Positions 61,639 through 64,000 of a stretch of DNA of 64,000 nt are shown piece by piece. Numbering within the stretch: position 1 is the stretch's first letter; each line of letters begins with the position of its first letter. The notes under the pieces were generated by a model. It saw only the letters and a list, made by a program, of their open reading frames with translations. It was not told the origin of the DNA and did not search any database. Made by a program: the position numbers and the translations under genes. This DNA comes from Pseudoroseicyclus tamaricis (GTDB lineage Bacteria; Pseudomonadota; Alphaproteobacteria; Rhodobacterales; Rhodobacteraceae), in NCBI RefSeq assembly GCF_012070395.1, contig NZ_JAAFYS010000003.1:682001-746000 (forward strand), given 5' to 3'.

Positions 61639-62069
61639 GGCGGGCTTCAGCCCGCCACCCCCGAGGCGCGCGCCGCCTGCCAGCGGACTCGGCAGGGCGC
61701 CCCTCGCCCCACGCCGCCTCCACCCGCGCGCACCATCGCAGGCGCAGGGCGAGCGCCGGCCCGTGGGGTGGCGCCCCGACGGGTCCGCTCCTTATGGTGC
61801 CATCACCTCCTCGCTGAGACCTCCGCGCCCAGCCCAACCAGAGCGCCAGCCCGCGGGGCGAGCCGGCGCGCGCCCTGCGCCTTAGGCGCGCACCGGGCGG
61901 GGGAATGAGCGGCGGAGATGTCGCGCCGGTGGGTTAGAAACCCACCCTACGAGGTGCCGGCACCGGGCGGGGGATGGCGGAAACGTGGGGATCGGTGGGT
62001 TGAAAACCCACCCTACGAAGTGGCGTCAGCGGAGAGGCCCGTCCCCGTAGTGTGGGTTTTCAACCCACC
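61639..62069. repeat. Repeat cluster between kpsE and glcF
   Basis: In this 430-bp stretch without a gene: family (c) elements at 61639-61657 (GGCGGGCTTCAGCCCGCC), 61928-61950 (GGTGGGTTAGAAACCCACC), 61994-62016 (GGTGGGTTGAAAACCCACC) and 62046-62069 (GTGGGTTTTCAACCCAC), the last in the opposite orientation. Between them is a family (d) composite: GCGCAGGGCGAGCGCCGGCC at about 61742 and GAGCGCCAGCCCG (61841-61871) followed by CGCGCCCTGCGCC. The last copy covers the 3' end of glcF. Confidence 0.75.
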
Positions 62070-63436
62070 AAACCACCCGCCACCGCCCCGTCCATCGCCC
62101 GCGGCTTCGGCCCCCCGGCCGCCCAGTCGAGCAGCTCCACGGTGTGCACGATCGGCACGCCCGCGGCTTGCCCGATCTGCATCATGCAGCCGATGTTGCC
62201 GGCGGCGATCACGTCCGGCGCTGTCGCCCGCAAGGTCTCCACCTTCCGCGCCTTCAGCTCGGCGGAAATCTCCGGCTGCATGAGGTTGTACGTCCCCGCC
62301 GACCCGCAGCAGAGATGGCTGTCGGCCGGCTCCACCACGCGGAAACCGGCGGCACGCAGCAGCGCCTTCGGCGCCGCCTTCACCTTCTGCCCGTGCTGCA
62401 GCGAGCAGGCGGCGTGGTAGGCGACCGTCAGCCCCTCGGGCCCGACGGCGCGCGGCTCCCGCCCCTCCAGCCCCGCCACGCCCTGCTTCGCCGGCTGCGC
62501 GGTGGCGGCATCGGCGGTCGGCATCAGCTCCGCCAGCAGCTCGGAGACATCCATGGCCAGCGCCGAGACGCGCGCCGCCGGCTCCGCCAGGTCGCTCTGG
62601 CGGAACATGTGGCCGTAATCCTTCACCGTCGTCCCGCAGCCGGAGGTGTTGATGACGATGGCGTCGAGCCCCTCGCCCGCCATCTCCGCCTCCCACGCCC
62701 GGATGTTGCGCCCGGCGCTGCCATGCGCCTCGCGCTCCTTGCCCATGTGGTGGGTCAGCGCCCCGCAGCACCCCGCCCCTTTTGCCACGACGACCTCGCA
62801 GCCCAGCCGCCGCAGCAGCCGGATCGTCGCGTCGTTGATATCGGTGTTCAGCGCCTTCTGCGCGCAGCCCGTCATCAGCGCGACGCGCTTCTTCCGGTCC
62901 CCGATGGCCGGAAAGACCTGCGCATCGTCATTGCGGCTGACGGGGGGCAGGCGCTTCGGCGCCATCTCCACCATCGCTCTCAGCCGCTTGTCGGGCAGGA
63001 GCCCCCGCACCGGCCGCGCCAGCTTCGCCGCCGCCAGCGCCGCGCGGAAGCGCATCGGGTGGGGCAGGATGCGGGCCAGCATCCAGCGCAGCGCCCGGTC
63101 AGCGAGGGGGCGCTCGTAGCGCTCCTCGATATAGGCGCGGGCATGGTCGACGAGGTGCATGTAATGGACGCCCGACGGGCAGGTCGTCATGCAGGCGAGG
63201 CAGGAGAGGCAGCGGTCGATATGGGTGACCGTCCGGGCATCCGGCACCCGCTCGTTCTCCAGCATGTCCTTCATCAGGTAGATGCGCCCGCGGGGGGAAT
63301 CGAGCTCGTCGCCCAGTACCTGGTAGGTCGGGCAGGTCGCGGTGCAAAAGCCGCAATGGACACAGGCGCGCAGGATCTCGTTGGCCCGCGCGGTGCCAAG
63401 ATCCTCCAGCTGCTCGGCCGTGAAGTTCGTCTGCAT
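62060..63436 (-). CDS. glcF: Glycolate oxidase iron-sulfur subunit
   Basis: 458 residues from ATG 63436. Two 4Fe-4S motifs in the N-terminal ferredoxin domain (ACVHCGFCTATCPTY; DRCLSCLACMTTCPSGV), then two CCG-type domains (GAGCCGALTHHMGKE; SHLCCGSAGTYNL). Carries electrons from the GlcD/GlcE flavin subunits to the quinone pool. The start overlaps glcE's stop (ATGA). The last residues (GGLVG) and TGA fall in a family (c) repeat, so the C-terminal end may have been changed by the element. Confidence 0.95.
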   Translation of the reverse strand: MQTNFTAEQLEDLGTARANEILRACVHCGFCTATCPTYQVLGDELDSPRGRIYLMKDMLENERVPDARTVTHIDRCLSCLACMTTCPSGVHYMHLVDHARAYIEERYERPLADRALRWMLARILPHPMRFRAALAAAKLARPVRGLLPDKRLRAMVEMAPKRLPPVSRNDDAQVFPAIGDRKKRVALMTGCAQKALNTDINDATIRLLRRLGCEVVVAKGAGCCGALTHHMGKEREAHGSAGRNIRAWEAEMAGEGLDAIVINTSGCGTTVKDYGHMFRQSDLAEPAARVSALAMDVSELLAELMPTADAATAQPAKQGVAGLEGREPRAVGPEGLTVAYHAACSLQHGQKVKAAPKALLRAAGFRVVEPADSHLCCGSAGTYNLMQPEISAELKARKVETLRATAPDVIAAGNIGCMMQIGQAAGVPIVHTVELLDWAAGGPKPRAMDGAVAGGLVG

Positions 63437-64000
63437 CAGCCTGCTCCCGCAAAGATCCCGCGCGGATCGAAGGCGCGCGTCAGCCCGCCCGTCAGCCGCG
63501 CCACGCCGGCCGGCTCCGGCTGCAGCGCCGGCACTCCGGCCGGCACCCCGCCCCGCCGCACCAGCGTCGCGTGGCCGCCGAGCCGCTCGACGGCCGCCCG
63601 CACCTCTTCGGCGCGACCGTCGCCGCCGACCAGCAGCCAGACGAGCCCGCCGCCCCAGTCGACCACCGCCTCCTCGCCCAGCGCCTCCAGCAGCTCCGGC
63701 GCCCGCCCCGGCCGCACCGCGACGCGCCACACCGCGCCCTCTTTCCCGTGGAACGGCGCCACGTCGCGCACGCCCCGCCAGAGCGCGGCGCTCGCCTCGC
63801 CCTCGAGGACCTCCCAGTCCCCGCCGAGCCGCGCCGCCAGCGCGCCCTGCCGATAGGCGACGCTCTCCGCCAGCCCCTCCAGCCGGATCAGCGTCCGCCC
63901 GCCCGAGACGGCGGCCCCCGTCACCTCGAAGGGCGAGCCCAGCGCCGCCGCAAGCACAGGCACGCCGCCCTCCCCGGCCAGCGTCACCTCCGTCTCCGGC
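63436..64000 (-). CDS. glcE: Glycolate oxidase FAD-binding subunit GlcE, N-terminus outside window
   Basis: C-terminal ~188 codons, open to the right edge. Residues WRGVRDVAPFHGKEGAVWRV, DWGGGLVWLLVGGDGRAEEV and the ending GGLTRAFDPRGIFAGAG (the family's closing LKxxFDPxGIFNPGR-like motif) identify GlcE. It oxidises glycolate together with GlcD, which should lie to the right. Very GC-rich, with no interruptions seen. Confidence 0.92.
   Translation of the reverse strand, partial: PETEVTLAGEGGVPVLAAALGSPFEVTGAAVSGGRTLIRLEGLAESVAYRQGALAARLGGDWEVLEGEASAALWRGVRDVAPFHGKEGAVWRVAVRPGRAPELLEALGEEAVVDWGGGLVWLLVGGDGRAEEVRAAVERLGGHATLVRRGGVPAGVPALQPEPAGVARLTGGLTRAFDPRGIFAGAG

Overview
The window is GC-rich (around 70% by eye) bacterial chromosome. 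Gene content and order point to an alphaproteobacterium of the Rhodobacterales (Rhodobacteraceae/Paracoccaceae type): divergent argH and tlpA, COQ9, DUF1491 behind era, a PIG3-type quinone oxidoreductase, etfBA followed by a 3-hydroxybutyryl-CoA dehydrogenase, a DUF6473-like gene, glcEF, and capsule-export kpsT/kpsE. Genes are densely packed, often with 4-base ATGA/GTGA or 1-base TGATG overlaps. No rRNA, tRNA, CRISPR array, transposase or prophage module was seen.

Layout. 1-1.6 kb: SohB-like peptidase, a membrane/zinc-ribbon microprotein and a Ca2+/cation antiporter (cut by the left edge). 1.7-5.1 kb: deoC with a two-domain ALDH16-like aldehyde dehydrogenase behind an 18-bp palindrome. 5.2-12.9 kb: an eight-gene leftward cluster around an AAA+ ATPase (coiled-coil protein, three small membrane proteins, two large proteins of unknown role, DUF1523), interrupted by one lower-GC foreign-looking gene. 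This is the best candidate for an undescribed system. 13-18 kb: ZIP transporter, L,D-transpeptidase lipoprotein, P1-family peptidase, ABC-2 exporter, LptM-like lipoprotein. 18.4-25.9 kb: argH/tlpA with interlocked divergent start codons, era-DUF1491, a frameshifted membrane gene, recO, rpsU, COQ9, quinone oxidoreductase. 26-30 kb: etfBA and hydroxyacyl-CoA metabolism. 30-35 kb: propeller-like protein with sulfotransferase, secreted esterase, methyltransferase, pirin. 35-37 kb: pobA with a divergent AraC regulator. 37-40 kb: SRAP, methyltransferase, DUF1992 and a broken GST. 40-45.7 kb: 5'-nucleotidase, DUF952-pyrD, MATE pump, two hotdog thioesterases. 45.8-53.9 kb: a beta-oxidation region with two MerR regulators, acyl-CoA dehydrogenase, GST, thiolase, cupin and FadB. 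54-57 kb: SDR, HIG1-like protein, PduO-type adenosyltransferase, nadE. 57.5-61.6 kb: an 18-repeat MORN protein and kpsT-kpsE. 62-64 kb: glcF and partial glcE.

Intergenic DNA is rich in short palindromic repeats. At least five families can be separated: (a) hairpins with a conserved G-quadruplex-type loop and a stem whose sequence differs in every copy (four copies); (b) paired palindromes centred on CATATG-like cores (two copies); (c) GGTGGGTT..AACCCACC elements (about nine copies, two of which supply a gene's stop codon); (d) GAGCGCC..GGCGCTC palindromes (three copies); (e) AAATACCTCGGGGG..CCCCCC elements (about seven copies). Family (a) is the most unusual: both arms change together while the loop stays fixed.

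All family assignments come from reading translated motifs. No database search was possible, so DUF names are recollections and carry lower confidence.
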